A stretch of DNA of 64,000 nt from Cryobacterium psychrophilum (GTDB lineage: Bacteria > Actinomycetota > Actinomycetes > Actinomycetales > Microbacteriaceae), in contig NZ_SODI01000001.1 of the NCBI RefSeq assembly GCF_004365915.1, positions 992,001 to 1,056,000 on the forward strand, in the 5' to 3' direction. The notes under the pieces were generated by a model. That model worked only from the letters and a program-made list of their open reading frames with translations. It did no database searches and was not told the DNA's origin. Position numbers and translations under genes: made by a program. The number at the start of each line of letters is the position of its first letter. Position 1 is the stretch's first letter. This document shows, piece after piece, positions 8,825 through 17,923 of the stretch.

Positions 8825-10899
8825 GAAATGGTGTCCTCTCTGATGACGCGGACGGCGCCAGCCGGTACGCGCAGGCTGCGAATGATGTCGGCACCGGTGA
8901 CCAGCTCGAATCCGTTCGCGCCCATGTCCACGTCGGTATCGCCGTGGTTGATGATGAAGCGGTAGCTTCGGTCGTTTCCGGCGCGCCGCACAACCTCGAG
9001 CAGGCCGTCGTTCTCGGGACCCGCCACGGTGACGCCGGCCGTTGTGGTGATGGTGCGCATGAGGTCGCGGTAGGTGGCCGGGTCCGGTGCTGTGGCGAGG
9101 TACCAGGCGGTGCCGTCGCCGTGGCTGTTGCGGGTGATCGCGGGCACGCCGGTGAGCGGTCCTTCCGAGTAGCTCGCCAAGGCCTCCGCGCCGGCCAGGC
9201 GCAGTCGTTCCGTCCACAGGGTGCCGGTGGCGTCCCCGGTCAGGGCGGTCTCGGCGATCGCGCCGATCGCGGCGAGGCGAACGGTACGACCGGGAGCTAT
9301 CGGTGCGAATTCTTCCACGGTGATGCCGAGCAGCGTACGGAACGCGCCGGGGTAGCCGCCCAGTCGAACCCGGTCGTCTTCGTCGACGATTCCGCTGTAG
9401 AAGGTGACCACGGTGTGGCCCCCCGCGGCCACGAACCCGGCGAGCAGGTCCGCCTGGGTGTCGGTGACCAGGTACAGCGCGGGGACCACAACAAGGCGGT
9501 ACCCGCTGAGGTCGGCATCCGGGGAGACAATGTCGACGGTGATGCCGAGCCGGTGCAGCGCGGTGTATGCGGCATGAACCTGCTCGATGTACTTCACTGA
9601 CGTGGAAGGACGGGACTCGTTGTCACCGGCCCACCAGGCCTCCCAGCTGAACAGGATCGCGCAGTCCGCCACGACCCGGGTACCGACCACCTCGTCCAGT
9701 CGGTCGAGGGTGGCGCCGAGTTCGACCACCTCGCGCCACAGCACGGTGTCTGTTCCGGAGTGCGGCACCAGTGCGGAGTGGAACTTCTCCGAGCCCTGCT
9801 GGGACGCGCGCCACTGGAAGAAGCAGACGGCCTCGGCGCCGCGGGCCACATGGGAGAGCGAATTGCGAGTCATCTCCCCCGGGGCTTTTGCCACGTTGAG
9901 CGGCTGCCAGTTGACGGCGCTGGTCGCCTGCTCCATGAGCAGCCAGGCACCGCCATTGGCGAGGCCCCTGCTGAGGTCGGCGGCGAAGGCGAGCTCGGTG
10001 GTGGGGTCGTCGAGGCGGTGGTCGAGATAGTGGTCGTTGGCGACCACGTCAACCGCGGATGCCCACGACCAGTAGTCAAGGTTGCGAATGTGCGCGGTGA
10101 CCATGAAGTTCGTCGTAACGGGCACGCGACTGTGTCGGCGGATCACGGCCTCCTCTGCCCGGTAATAGCCGAGCAGTTCGTCGGAGCTGAACCGGTGGAA
10201 GTCGAGCACCTGGCCGGGATTACGGCTGGACAGCGTGAGCCGCGGGGTGTGGACCTCGCCCCAGGCACCGTAGCGCTGGCTCCAGAACGAGGTGCCCCAG
10301 GCGGCGTTGAGGGCGGCAATGCTGCCGTAACGGGCTTCGAGCCAGCGGCGGAAGGCCGCGGCGGTGTCGTCGTCGTAGCACAGGGCGTTATGGCAGCCGA
10401 GCTCGTTGGACACGTGCCAGAGCGCCACGGCGGGGTGCGCGCCGTACCGGCGGGCCACCTGCTCCACCAGGCGAAGGGCATGCTCGCGGAACACCGGCGA
10501 GCTGGGGCACCAGGCCTGTCGTCCGCCGGAGTATCGGGTGGTGCCGTCTTCGGCCTGCGGCAGAATCTCCGGGTGCGCGGTGGTGAGCCACGGCGGCGGC
10601 GAGGAGGTACCGGTGCCCAGATTCACGCGGATGCCGTGGGAGTGCAGCAGGTCAATGACCGTGTCCAGCAGGGTGAAGTCGTACTCGCCCTGGCGGGGTT
10701 CGAGGGAGGACCACCCGAAAATGTTGATCGCCACGAGGTCGACGCCGGACTGCTGCATCAGCAGCACGTCTTCGGCCCAGACATCGGGTCCCCACTGCTC
10801 CGGGTTGTAGTCACAGCCATAGGCGATGCCGGTCTGCACGAACGGGGTAGCCCGGGTGGCCTCGTCTACGTCGCCCTGGGTCGCTGCTGGGGTGTACAT
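8821..10899 (-). CDS. beta-galactosidase, glycoside hydrolase family 42
   Basis: 692 residues. The N-terminal TIM barrel begins 'GIAYGCDYNPEQWGPDVW'. The acid/base is E166 in 'HVSNELGC' and the nucleophile is E323 in 'LLMEQATS'. The trimerisation (glutamine-amidotransferase-like) domain and the small C-terminal beta domain follow ('RFIINHGDTDVDMG'). I chose the ATG at 10899 because it is preceded by AGGAGCAGGAGCAG; a 716-residue version starting at 10971 would begin inside the operator. There is no signal peptide, so it cleaves imported beta-galactosides in the cytoplasm. It is the first gene of the leftward operon and is preceded by a promoter with two LacI-type operators. Confidence 0.95.
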   Translation of the reverse strand: MYTPAATQGDVDEATRATPFVQTGIAYGCDYNPEQWGPDVWAEDVLLMQQSGVDLVAINIFGWSSLEPRQGEYDFTLLDTVIDLLHSHGIRVNLGTGTSSPPPWLTTAHPEILPQAEDGTTRYSGGRQAWCPSSPVFREHALRLVEQVARRYGAHPAVALWHVSNELGCHNALCYDDDTAAAFRRWLEARYGSIAALNAAWGTSFWSQRYGAWGEVHTPRLTLSSRNPGQVLDFHRFSSDELLGYYRAEEAVIRRHSRVPVTTNFMVTAHIRNLDYWSWASAVDVVANDHYLDHRLDDPTTELAFAADLSRGLANGGAWLLMEQATSAVNWQPLNVAKAPGEMTRNSLSHVARGAEAVCFFQWRASQQGSEKFHSALVPHSGTDTVLWREVVELGATLDRLDEVVGTRVVADCAILFSWEAWWAGDNESRPSTSVKYIEQVHAAYTALHRLGITVDIVSPDADLSGYRLVVVPALYLVTDTQADLLAGFVAAGGHTVVTFYSGIVDEDDRVRLGGYPGAFRTLLGITVEEFAPIAPGRTVRLAAIGAIAETALTGDATGTLWTERLRLAGAEALASYSEGPLTGVPAITRNSHGDGTAWYLATAPDPATYRDLMRTITTTAGVTVAGPENDGLLEVVRRAGNDRSYRFIINHGDTDVDMGANGFELVTGADIIRSLRVPAGAVRVIREDTIS

Positions 10900-10912
10900 C
10901 TGCTCCTGCTCC

Positions 10913-10926
10913 TGTGAACGTGCACA
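10913..10926. promoter_or_regulatory. LacI-family operator, proximal to GH42
   Basis: TGTGAACGTGCACA is a near-palindrome with a central CG, the form expected for a LacI/GalR-family operator. It lies 14 bp upstream of the GH42 start codon, overlapping the 5' leader. An almost identical copy lies 46 bp away (centre to centre), which fits cooperative binding or looping by the regulator encoded divergently at 11027. Confidence 0.75.
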
Positions 10927-10958
10927 GATCAGGAGAAAACAACTCCGCGGTGAGTTTC

Positions 10959-10972
10959 TGTGAACGTACACA
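10959..10972. promoter_or_regulatory. LacI-family operator, distal copy
   Basis: TGTGAACGTACACA differs from the first copy (10913-10926) at one base and is closer to a perfect palindrome. It abuts the predicted leftward -10 element and lies 54 bp upstream of the lacI-family gene, so binding here could repress the galactoside operon and also autoregulate the regulator. Confidence 0.75.
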
Positions 10973-11001
10973 GACTAGATATGACGACGCCAACGTGTCA
11001 A
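10972..11001 (-). promoter_or_regulatory. Predicted sigma70-type promoter of the galactoside operon
   Basis: Reading leftward, TTGACA (11001-10996) is followed after 18 nt by TAGTCT (10977-10972). The distal operator begins at the end of this -10 element, a classical repressor-occlusion geometry. The assignment is by pattern only. Confidence 0.5.
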
Positions 11002-11026
11002 GCTGCACAGCCGGTACAGTTATCAA

Positions 11027-12049
11027 ATGGTGACCATTCCGAGGCGGCGCAAACGCGCGACGATCCACGATGTCGCCGCGGAAGCCGGCGTTTCCCGCGG
11101 AACGGTCAGTCGAGTGGTGAACAACGAGCCGTACGTGTCGGCCGAAGCCCGCAGCGCCATTGAGGCGGCCATTGAGAAGGTCGGCTACGTGCCGAACAAC
11201 GCCGCCCGCAACCTCGTCATGCAGCGTTCCCAAGCCGTCGGCCTCATCGTTCACGAGCCGCATTCCCTCTTCCTTGAGGATCCGAATATCGGCGCGATCC
11301 TGCTCGGTGCCAATACGGCGCTCTCGCGCGCGGACTATCAGATGGTCAGCCTGGTGATCGAGTCAGATCGGGACACCGAGCGGGTGGCCCGGTATCTCAG
11401 CGGCGGCTTCGTCGACGGCGCTGTCGTGGTATCAGCCCGAGAGAAAGACCCGATCACGCGTGTTATCGAACGACTCGACATGCCGGCAGCCTTTGTCGGG
11501 CACCCGCAGGACCTGCAGGACCTTCCCTACGTGGGTATCGACAACCGTGCCGCTGCCCGCGCGATCACCGAACGACTGATGGCCACCGGGCGACGCCGAA
11601 TCGGCATGATCGTCGCTGCCCTCGACCGCGACTCGGGCACCGACCGCCTGGCGGGGTTCACCGAGGCCCTTGGCGACCGGTTCGACCCGTCGCTGGTGGC
11701 TCCAGTCCCGCTCTACACCTACGCGGACGGGCGTGACGGCATGCGCGCACTGCTTGCACGCGACCCGCTCATTGACGGGGTTTTCGCGGCCTCTGACGCC
11801 ATCGCCGCCGGCGCGCTGGACGCCTTGCGGGAGGTCGGCCGCAGCGTGCCAGGCGACGTGGGAATTGTCGGCTTCGACGACAGCGCTTGGGCATTGCGGT
11901 GCCAGCCGTTGCTCTCGACCGTGCGTCAGCCTGCCAACGGGCTCGGCGAGCGCGCCGCGGAGTCGGTGCTCAGCCAGCTGCGCGGCGAGCCCCCCGAGCT
12001 CGGCGGCATTCTGCTCGACACCGAAATAGTGTGGCGCGACTCCGCGTGA
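11027..12049 (+). CDS. LacI family transcriptional regulator of the galactoside operon
   Basis: 340 residues: N-terminal helix-turn-helix ('ATIHDVAAEAGVSRGTVSRV', residues ~11-30, followed by the hinge helix 'NNAARNLVMQ'), then a periplasmic-binding-protein-like ligand domain ('AVGLIVHEP', 'DGVFAASDAIAAGALDALRE', 'VGIVGFDDSAWA'). It is transcribed divergently from the GH42-ABC-GH36 operon, and the shared 127-bp intergenic region carries two matching operators. It is therefore most likely a repressor released by a galactoside or derived sugar. The ATG at 11027 gives a canonical N terminus (MVTIPRRRKRATI). Confidence 0.95.
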   Translation: MVTIPRRRKRATIHDVAAEAGVSRGTVSRVVNNEPYVSAEARSAIEAAIEKVGYVPNNAARNLVMQRSQAVGLIVHEPHSLFLEDPNIGAILLGANTALSRADYQMVSLVIESDRDTERVARYLSGGFVDGAVVVSAREKDPITRVIERLDMPAAFVGHPQDLQDLPYVGIDNRAAARAITERLMATGRRRIGMIVAALDRDSGTDRLAGFTEALGDRFDPSLVAPVPLYTYADGRDGMRALLARDPLIDGVFAASDAIAAGALDALREVGRSVPGDVGIVGFDDSAWALRCQPLLSTVRQPANGLGERAAESVLSQLRGEPPELGGILLDTEIVWRDSA

Positions 12050-12112
12050 CCGGCAGCCCGCCCCGACGAACCGCCCGATCAAGCATGCACGGCCGAATCT
12101 CGCGAACGACGG

Positions 12113-14635
12113 CTACAAGCGGTTGACCCCGGTGACGCGCACAACGGCCTCGCCACGCTCGTCGGAGGCCGCGAGGTCGACGTCGGCGCTGATGCCCCAG
12201 TCGTGGTCGCCCGCCGGGTCGTCCAGAATCTGGCGCACCGTCCAGCTGGTGGGCGTCGTCTCGATCATCAGCAGGTCGGAGCTACGCGCATTGGCCCCGG
12301 TGAGGATCTCGTCATGTTCCGCGAAATACCCGTCCAGGGCATCACCCCACACCTCGGCCGTGAACCCGTGCTCCTTATCGAGGTCGCCGAGCTCGTCGTA
12401 GTGTTCAAGCGCGGCCAGCTGCACTCGACGGAACAACTCGTTTCGAACGAGGATGCGAAATGCCCGCACATTCGTGGTGAGCCGCTTCGGGGCGGGCGGC
12501 AGGAGCGCGTGGGCTTCGGTCTCGTGCTCCACGGGGTCGGGATGCAGCAGCTCTTCCCACTCGTCGAGCAGGCTCGAATCCACCTGGCGCACGAGTTCGC
12601 CGAGCCACTCAATCAGGTCGAGCAGGTCCTCGTTCTTGGCCTCGTCCGGAATCGTCTGCCGGGCGGCGCGATACGCGTCGGAGAGATAGCGCAGCACGAC
12701 CCCTTCGCTGCGGGCGAGCTTGTAGAACGCAATGAACTCCCCGAATGACATCGCCCGCTCGTACATGTCGCGCACCACGGACTTGGGCCGCAGCGCGAAG
12801 TCCGCGATCCAGGGCTGTGACGCCTTGTAGGTCTCGAACGTGTAATTCAACAGCTCTTCGAGCGGCTTGGGCCAGGTGATCTCCTCCAGCAGCGCCATTC
12901 GCTCGTCGTACTCAATCCCCTCGCGTTTCATGGCGTTCACGGCCTCACCGCGCGCCGCGAACTGCTGACCCATCAGCACGGGGCGCGGGTCGTCGAGCGT
13001 CGCCTCGAGAATGGAGATCATGTCGAGGGCGTAGTGCCCGGTGCCGGGGCCGGGACCCATGGCCGGGTCGGGGTCGAGCAGCTCGAACGCGGCGAGCGCG
13101 AACGGCGACAGGGGCTGGTTGAGCGCGAAGTTGGCCTGCAGGTCTACCGTGAGTCGGATGCCACCTGCCGCACTCTGCTCCACGATCCCGGCTTCTCGCA
13201 GCGTCTTGTAAATGCCGAGCGCGCGCCGGGCGAGCACGAGCTGGCGCTTCCACGGCTCGTGGTTATCGAAGACGAGGGAGTGCACGTGTGCGAAGGCATC
13301 GCCACCCCGCCCGATCACGTTGATGAGCATGGCGGCCGTCATCTGCATGCTCGAACTGAGCGTCTCCGGCTCGGCGTCGACCAGGCGGCGGAACGACGGT
13401 TCGCCCCAGGACACGAAGCCCTCCGGCGCCTTTTTGCGCACGATCTTGCGCTTCTTCTTCGGATCATCGCCGGCCTTCTCAACGGCCTTGAGGTTCTCGG
13501 ACTCGTGGTCGGGGGCCTGAACGACCACGGTGCCGGCGGTGTCGTAACCCGCACGCCCGGCGCGACCGGCGATCTGGTGGAATTCCCGGGCGAGCACCTG
13601 ACGCATCTTCACGCCGTCATACTTCGTGAGTGCGGTGAACAGCACGGTGCGAATGGGCACGTTGATGCCGACGCCGAGCGTGTCGGTTCCGCAGATGACC
13701 CGCAGCATCCCGCGTTGCGCGAGCTGCTCCACCAGACGGCGGTACTTGGGCAGCATCCCGGCGTGGTGCACGCCGATGCCCATGCGGATGAGCCGGGACA
13801 GCGTCTTGCCGAAGCTCGTCGTGAACCGGAACTCGCCGATGAGTTCCGCAATCTCGTCACGCTGCTCGCGGGTGGCCACCTTGGCGCTCGCGAGTGCCTG
13901 CGCGCGCTCGAGGGCGGCAGCCTGAGCGAAGTGAACAATGTAGACGGGCGCCTTCTGCGTGTGCAGCAGCTCTTCGATCGTCTCGTGCACGGGCGTGTTC
14001 TCGTAGTAGAAGTTGAGCGGCACCGGGCGCTCGACACCGGTGACGATCGCGGTGTCACGGCCCGTGCGCTTCGACAGGTCGTCGGCGATGAACTTCACGT
14101 CACCGAGGGTCGCCGACATGAGAATGAACTGCACGCGCGGCAACAGGAGCAGCGGAACCTGCCAGGCCCAGCCGCGCTCCGGGTCCCCATAGAAGTGAAA
14201 CTCGTCCATGACCACCTGGTCGACTTCGGTGTCTTCGCCGTGGCGCAGTGCGAGGTTCGCGAGGATCTCAGCCGTGCAGCAGATGATCGGGGCGTCGGCG
14301 TTCACCGAGGAGTCGCCCGTCATCATGCCCACGTTTTCGGCACCGAACGTCTCCACGAGGGAGAAGAACTTCTCGCTCACGAGCGCCTTGATGGGAGCCG
14401 TGTAGAAGGTGCGCTTGCCGGCGGACAGCGCCGCGAAGTGAGCCCCGACCGCCACAAGCGATTTACCCGTGCCCGTGGGCGTGCTGAGGATGAGGTTCGC
14501 CCCTGACACGATCTCGATGACCGCTTCCTCCTGAGCCGGGTACAAGGAAAGCCCCTGCTCGGTCGCCCAGTCTTCGAACGCCTCGAAGAGAACATCGGGG
14601 TCGGTTACATTGGGGAGACTCGTGAGAAGTGACAT
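12113..14635 (-). CDS. DEAD/DEAH-box superfamily II helicase with DUF3516 C-terminal region
   Basis: 840 residues. Helicase core: Walker A 'STPTGTGKS' (about residues 50-58), 'TAPIKAL' (motif Ia), DEFH box near residue 142, 'LMSATLGD' (motif III), and the second RecA domain with 'GVHHAGMLPKYRRLVEQLA' and 'QIAGRAGRAGYD'. The core resembles Ski2/Mtr4-like RNA helicases. The remaining ~400 residues match the actinobacterial DUF3516 type of C-terminal extension. A role in RNA processing or decay is plausible from the family but not shown. It is convergent with the lacI-family gene, 63 bp apart. Confidence 0.9.
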   Translation of the reverse strand: MSLLTSLPNVTDPDVLFEAFEDWATEQGLSLYPAQEEAVIEIVSGANLILSTPTGTGKSLVAVGAHFAALSAGKRTFYTAPIKALVSEKFFSLVETFGAENVGMMTGDSSVNADAPIICCTAEILANLALRHGEDTEVDQVVMDEFHFYGDPERGWAWQVPLLLLPRVQFILMSATLGDVKFIADDLSKRTGRDTAIVTGVERPVPLNFYYENTPVHETIEELLHTQKAPVYIVHFAQAAALERAQALASAKVATREQRDEIAELIGEFRFTTSFGKTLSRLIRMGIGVHHAGMLPKYRRLVEQLAQRGMLRVICGTDTLGVGINVPIRTVLFTALTKYDGVKMRQVLAREFHQIAGRAGRAGYDTAGTVVVQAPDHESENLKAVEKAGDDPKKKRKIVRKKAPEGFVSWGEPSFRRLVDAEPETLSSSMQMTAAMLINVIGRGGDAFAHVHSLVFDNHEPWKRQLVLARRALGIYKTLREAGIVEQSAAGGIRLTVDLQANFALNQPLSPFALAAFELLDPDPAMGPGPGTGHYALDMISILEATLDDPRPVLMGQQFAARGEAVNAMKREGIEYDERMALLEEITWPKPLEELLNYTFETYKASQPWIADFALRPKSVVRDMYERAMSFGEFIAFYKLARSEGVVLRYLSDAYRAARQTIPDEAKNEDLLDLIEWLGELVRQVDSSLLDEWEELLHPDPVEHETEAHALLPPAPKRLTTNVRAFRILVRNELFRRVQLAALEHYDELGDLDKEHGFTAEVWGDALDGYFAEHDEILTGANARSSDLLMIETTPTSWTVRQILDDPAGDHDWGISADVDLAASDERGEAVVRVTGVNRL

Positions 14636-14774
14636 GTTCCCTTAAGACTGCACTACTTCTGTCCCCCGCGCCTCTCCGCCTGCCCGGCCGCGGCAGATGT
14701 GACGATTGTCTGACGCTTGAGGAACCGGGCGCGAGCCGGGGCGCCAACACAGGCAACGGTTCTAGGGTGGTGCC

Positions 14775-16385
14775 ATGGCCCCCAGTGATGCCTCAACCCG
14801 TGATGCCTCGCCCCGTGATACCTCGCCCCGTGACGCCTCGCCCCTCCAGGCTCAGCAGCGCGGGAACGCGTTTTCGACGGTGTGGCGCCCCGCCATCGCC
14901 GGCTTCGCCGCGGCGACCGCGGCACTCGGCTTCGCGGAACTGACCGCAGCGCTCCTCGCTCCCACCGCAAGCCCGGTGCTCTCCGTCGGCGCCCTCATCA
15001 TCGACCTCGTACCACCGGGAGTGAAAGACCTCGTGATCGGGCTCTTCGGCACGGCCGACAAGCTCGTGCTCATCATCAGCATCGGCCTCGTCGTGTTCGC
15101 GCTCGCCGGCCTGGCCGGAATTCTGGAGTACCGCCGGCCACCGTGGGGCCGCGTGCTCGTGGTCGCCGCCGCCGCCCTCGCCCTGTTCGCGGCGCTCACC
15201 CGTGCGGACTCCGCCGCGCTGGACGCTTTTCCCTCCCTCGTGGCCGCCGGTGTCGGCACGATCGTTCTCACCGTTCTCACCCGTCGGCTCAGCAACCGGC
15301 CCGCCGGAGAGGGAACCCTGGACCGTCGCGGCTTCCTGGCGTTCACGGGAGCGAGCGCCGGCCTCGGCGTTCTCGCGCTCATCGGCGGCCAGCTGCTGCT
15401 CGCCGGCACCCGGGCAGCGGATGCCGCGCGCGCCCTGTTCACGCTGCCACCGGCATCCGTTCCCGGCGTGCCGATCCCGGAGGGGGCCTCATTCGAGGTT
15501 GCGGGACTCTCGCCCATCATCACGCCGAACGCGGATTTCTATCGCATCGACACCGCACTGCAGGTGCCGCGGATCGACCCCAGCACGTGGACGCTGCGCA
15601 TCACCGGCATGGTGGAGAAGGAGGTGGAGATCTCTTTCGCTGAGCTGCTCGCTCTCCCCCTTGAAGAGAGCACGACGACCCTCGCGTGCGTGTCCAACTA
15701 TGTCGGCGGCGATCTGATCGGCAACGCCGTGTGGCTCGGCTACCCCATCCGCCATCTCCTTGCCCGGGCGGTACCCACGGGCGGCGCCGACATGGTGCTC
15801 TCCCGCAGCTCCGACGGGTTCACGGCCGGCACGCCCCTTGAGGCGCTCACCGATGAGCGCAACGCCATCCTCGCCGTGGGCATGAACGGTGACCCGCTTC
15901 CGCTTGAACATGGCTACCCGGTTCGTATGGTCGTTCCCGGCCTCTACGGTTACGTCTCCGCCACGAAGTGGGTGGTTGAGCTCGGCGTCACCCGCTTCGA
16001 TCAGGCGCAGGGGTATTGGACGCCGAGGGGCTGGTCCGAGCTCGGCCCGGTGAAGCTGTCCTCACGCATCGACGTGCCGCGCAGGGGCGCGCAGGTGGCG
16101 GCCGGCCAGGTTGTGGTGGCGGGCGTCGCCTGGTCACAGCATGTGGGGGTGAGCGCCGTGCAGGTGCAGATCGACGACGGTGAGTGGAACGATGCCACGC
16201 TCGCGGACGCCATCTCCGCCGACACCTGGCGGCAGTGGATGTTCACCTGGCCCGCCACGCCCGGCAGCCACTCCGTCACGGTGCGGGCCACCGATGCCAA
16301 CGGCCTCGTTCAGACGTCGCTCACGCGCGATGTCGCGCCCGACGGCGCCACCGGCCTGCACCGAGTGTCGGTGAACGTCGCCTAA
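14775..16385 (+). CDS. Membrane-anchored molybdopterin-dependent oxidoreductase (sulfite oxidase fold)
   Basis: 536 residues. After a low-complexity N terminus come about four membrane helices (residues ~35-180), then a twin-arginine-free third segment 'RRGFLAFTGASAGLGVLALIGG' and the extracytoplasmic catalytic part. The latter is a molybdopterin-binding domain ('FYRIDTALQVPRIDP', 'TTLACVSNYVGG' with the putative Mo ligand C305, 'GYPVRMVVPGLYGY') and a C-terminal Mo-co dimerisation beta-domain ('VAWSQHVGVSAVQVQIDDGEW'). Relatives include YedY/sulfite-oxidase-like enzymes; the substrate is unknown. The N terminus is encoded by four tandem 15-bp repeats. The ATG at 14775 is preceded by a modest GGG tract. 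Confidence 0.9.
   Translation: MAPSDASTRDASPRDTSPRDASPLQAQQRGNAFSTVWRPAIAGFAAATAALGFAELTAALLAPTASPVLSVGALIIDLVPPGVKDLVIGLFGTADKLVLIISIGLVVFALAGLAGILEYRRPPWGRVLVVAAAALALFAALTRADSAALDAFPSLVAAGVGTIVLTVLTRRLSNRPAGEGTLDRRGFLAFTGASAGLGVLALIGGQLLLAGTRAADAARALFTLPPASVPGVPIPEGASFEVAGLSPIITPNADFYRIDTALQVPRIDPSTWTLRITGMVEKEVEISFAELLALPLEESTTTLACVSNYVGGDLIGNAVWLGYPIRHLLARAVPTGGADMVLSRSSDGFTAGTPLEALTDERNAILAVGMNGDPLPLEHGYPVRMVVPGLYGYVSATKWVVELGVTRFDQAQGYWTPRGWSELGPVKLSSRIDVPRRGAQVAAGQVVVAGVAWSQHVGVSAVQVQIDDGEWNDATLADAISADTWRQWMFTWPATPGSHSVTVRATDANGLVQTSLTRDVAPDGATGLHRVSVNVA
14787..14846 (+). repeat. Four tandem 15-bp repeats at the 5' end of the oxidoreductase gene
   Basis: Units GATGCCTCAACCCGT, GATGCCTCGCCCCGT, GATACCTCGCCCCGT and GACGCCTCGCCCCTC follow one another in frame, encoding D-A/T-S-T/P-R repeats. 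The repeat number can change by slippage without breaking the frame, only lengthening or shortening the cytoplasmic tail. Confidence 0.9.
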
Positions 16386-16388
16386 TCG

Positions 16389-16820
16389 CTAGACCGGCGT
16401 GAGGACGGCGATCGGTATCGTGCGGTCCGTATTTTTCTGGTATCTGGCGAAGGTGCTCGCCTGTGCGATCACCACGTCGTTCCACAGCCGGTCTCGTTCG
16501 GCCGGGTCCGTTACTCGTACGAATACGTCGGTATGCCGCGAACGAATCTGAATGTGGGCGCGTGCGGACTTCCGAAGGTTCCTGAACCACTGCGGTTCCT
16601 GGGGCGAGCCCCCGGCGGAACCAACGACCAGGTAGCCGCCCTCGTGTTCGAAGAACCCCACGGGAACGGTGTGCGGCGTGCCGGATTTGCGGCCCGGCAC
16701 GGTGAGGAGCAGCACATCGAGCCTGCCGAGCGATCCCCCGATGAGGCCGTTCGTGAGGCGATAGATCCAGACCGCCATGCGCATGGCCACCCGCATCATG
16801 GTCATCGCTGGAGAATTCAT
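16389..16820 (-). CDS. Nitroreductase/deazaflavin-dependent oxidoreductase family protein (DDN-like)
   Basis: 143 residues with the split-barrel pattern of the F420-dependent DDN family: 'LLTVPGRKSGTPHTVPVGFFEHEGGYLVVGS' region near residues 37-70, followed by 'PQWFRNLRKSARAHIQI' and a C-terminal 'FARYQKNTDRTIPIAVL'. Mycobacterial relatives reduce quinones or nitroimidazoles with F420H2; some members bind other cofactors, so the exact activity is open. It is convergent with the molybdo-oxidoreductase, with 3 bp between stops. Confidence 0.85.
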   Translation of the reverse strand: MNSPAMTMMRVAMRMAVWIYRLTNGLIGGSLGRLDVLLLTVPGRKSGTPHTVPVGFFEHEGGYLVVGSAGGSPQEPQWFRNLRKSARAHIQIRSRHTDVFVRVTDPAERDRLWNDVVIAQASTFARYQKNTDRTIPIAVLTPV

Positions 16821-17032
16821 GTCCTCCCCTCGTCAGGAGCGATCATGGCACCGCGCACCCGGCAGGTCAACGTTTGGGCGTTCCGGCCGCGCCCCCTGCG
16901 CCCCTTGCGCGTTCGGTGCAACGCTCAGGCACCTGATGATCACACCCTCGGAGCCGGGTGGGGGGACCGTGTTACACACTGCACACGTTGCCGTTTTCGA
17001 GCGTCGGCGGTCACGGGTGGTTTAATGGAGCA

Positions 17033-17803
17033 ATGACTATTACTGCTGCCGCCGACGGGTCAGCCCTCGGCAACCCCGGCCCGGCAGGGTGGGCCTGGTA
17101 CGTCGATAACTCCAACTGGGCCGCCGGCGGCTGGAAACACGCCACCAATAACCAGGGTGAGCTCAAGGCGGTGCTCGAACTCTTTCGCGCCACCAAACAC
17201 ATCGACGACGACCTGCTCGTGCTCTGCGACAGCCAGTACGTCATCAACTGCATCACGAAGTGGATGCGGGGGTGGAAGGCCAAGGGCTGGCGCAAAGCCG
17301 ACGGCAAGCCCGTGCTCAACGTGGATCTGCTCAAGGAGATTGACGCGGAGATCGTGGGGCGCCGATACCGTTTCGAATGGGTGAAGGGCCATGCCAACCA
17401 TCCACTCAACGAGGCGGCCGACGTGCGTGCCCGCGGGGCCGCCGAATCGTTTCAGCGCGGTGCACCCGTGCGGAGTGGGCCCGGTTACACGGCGCCTGGT
17501 CGGGCAGCCATTGCCGCACCGACCTCGAATCGCTCGACCCCGGAGGCTGCCGCGACGGCACGCACGGTCACTTCCGCCCACTCCGAACTTTTCTCCTTCG
17601 ACGAAGACGCCGGAGACCTCGGGGACGCGCCCGAGAGCCTGGGCGGCCAGCACAGCAACGATCACCCGGTCTCGGCGCTGCGCAGCGTCAGCGAACAGCG
17701 CAGTATCACCCTGACGCTCACCGCCGACGATTTCGACCGGCTCACCCAGCGTGCCCGCGTGCGCGGGCTCAGCATAGAGGATTGCCTGCGCGCCCTGATC
17801 TGA
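17033..17803 (+). CDS. rnhA: Ribonuclease HI with C-terminal ribbon-helix-helix-like extension
   Basis: Degrades the RNA strand of RNA-DNA hybrids. The catalytic DEDD set is readable as D8 ('AAADGSALGNPGP'), E43 ('NNQGELKAV'), D66 ('LCDSQYVIN') and D130 ('NEAADVRARGAA'), with the catalytic-loop H120 ('KGHANHPLN'). The RNase H domain ends near residue 140. A Ser/Thr/Ala-rich linker of ~80 residues follows, then a 33-residue end (224-256) with a strand 'SITLTLT' and two predicted helices, 'ADDFDRLTQRARVRG' and 'IEDCLRALI', which resembles a ribbon-helix-helix fold. The start is the ATG at 17033 with GGAG 5 nt upstream; the frame is open upstream to 16958 without a sensible N terminus. Confidence 0.93.
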   Translation: MTITAAADGSALGNPGPAGWAWYVDNSNWAAGGWKHATNNQGELKAVLELFRATKHIDDDLLVLCDSQYVINCITKWMRGWKAKGWRKADGKPVLNVDLLKEIDAEIVGRRYRFEWVKGHANHPLNEAADVRARGAAESFQRGAPVRSGPGYTAPGRAAIAAPTSNRSTPEAAATARTVTSAHSELFSFDEDAGDLGDAPESLGGQHSNDHPVSALRSVSEQRSITLTLTADDFDRLTQRARVRGLSIEDCLRALI

Positions 17804-17923
17804 TACCTGTCACCACATCGCCCGCGGGCGTATACTGCCGATATTCCCCTGGACGATCCTGACGTTCGTCCGCTCAGCCTGTGCAGCAATCGTCTCTCTC
17901 CCTCATCGACGAACGGAGTAATC

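Noticed and set aside
13034-14506. A 490-codon plus-strand frame opposite the DUF3516 helicase
   Set aside because: Composition-driven shadow with low-complexity sequence; the helicase motifs on the minus strand account for the region.
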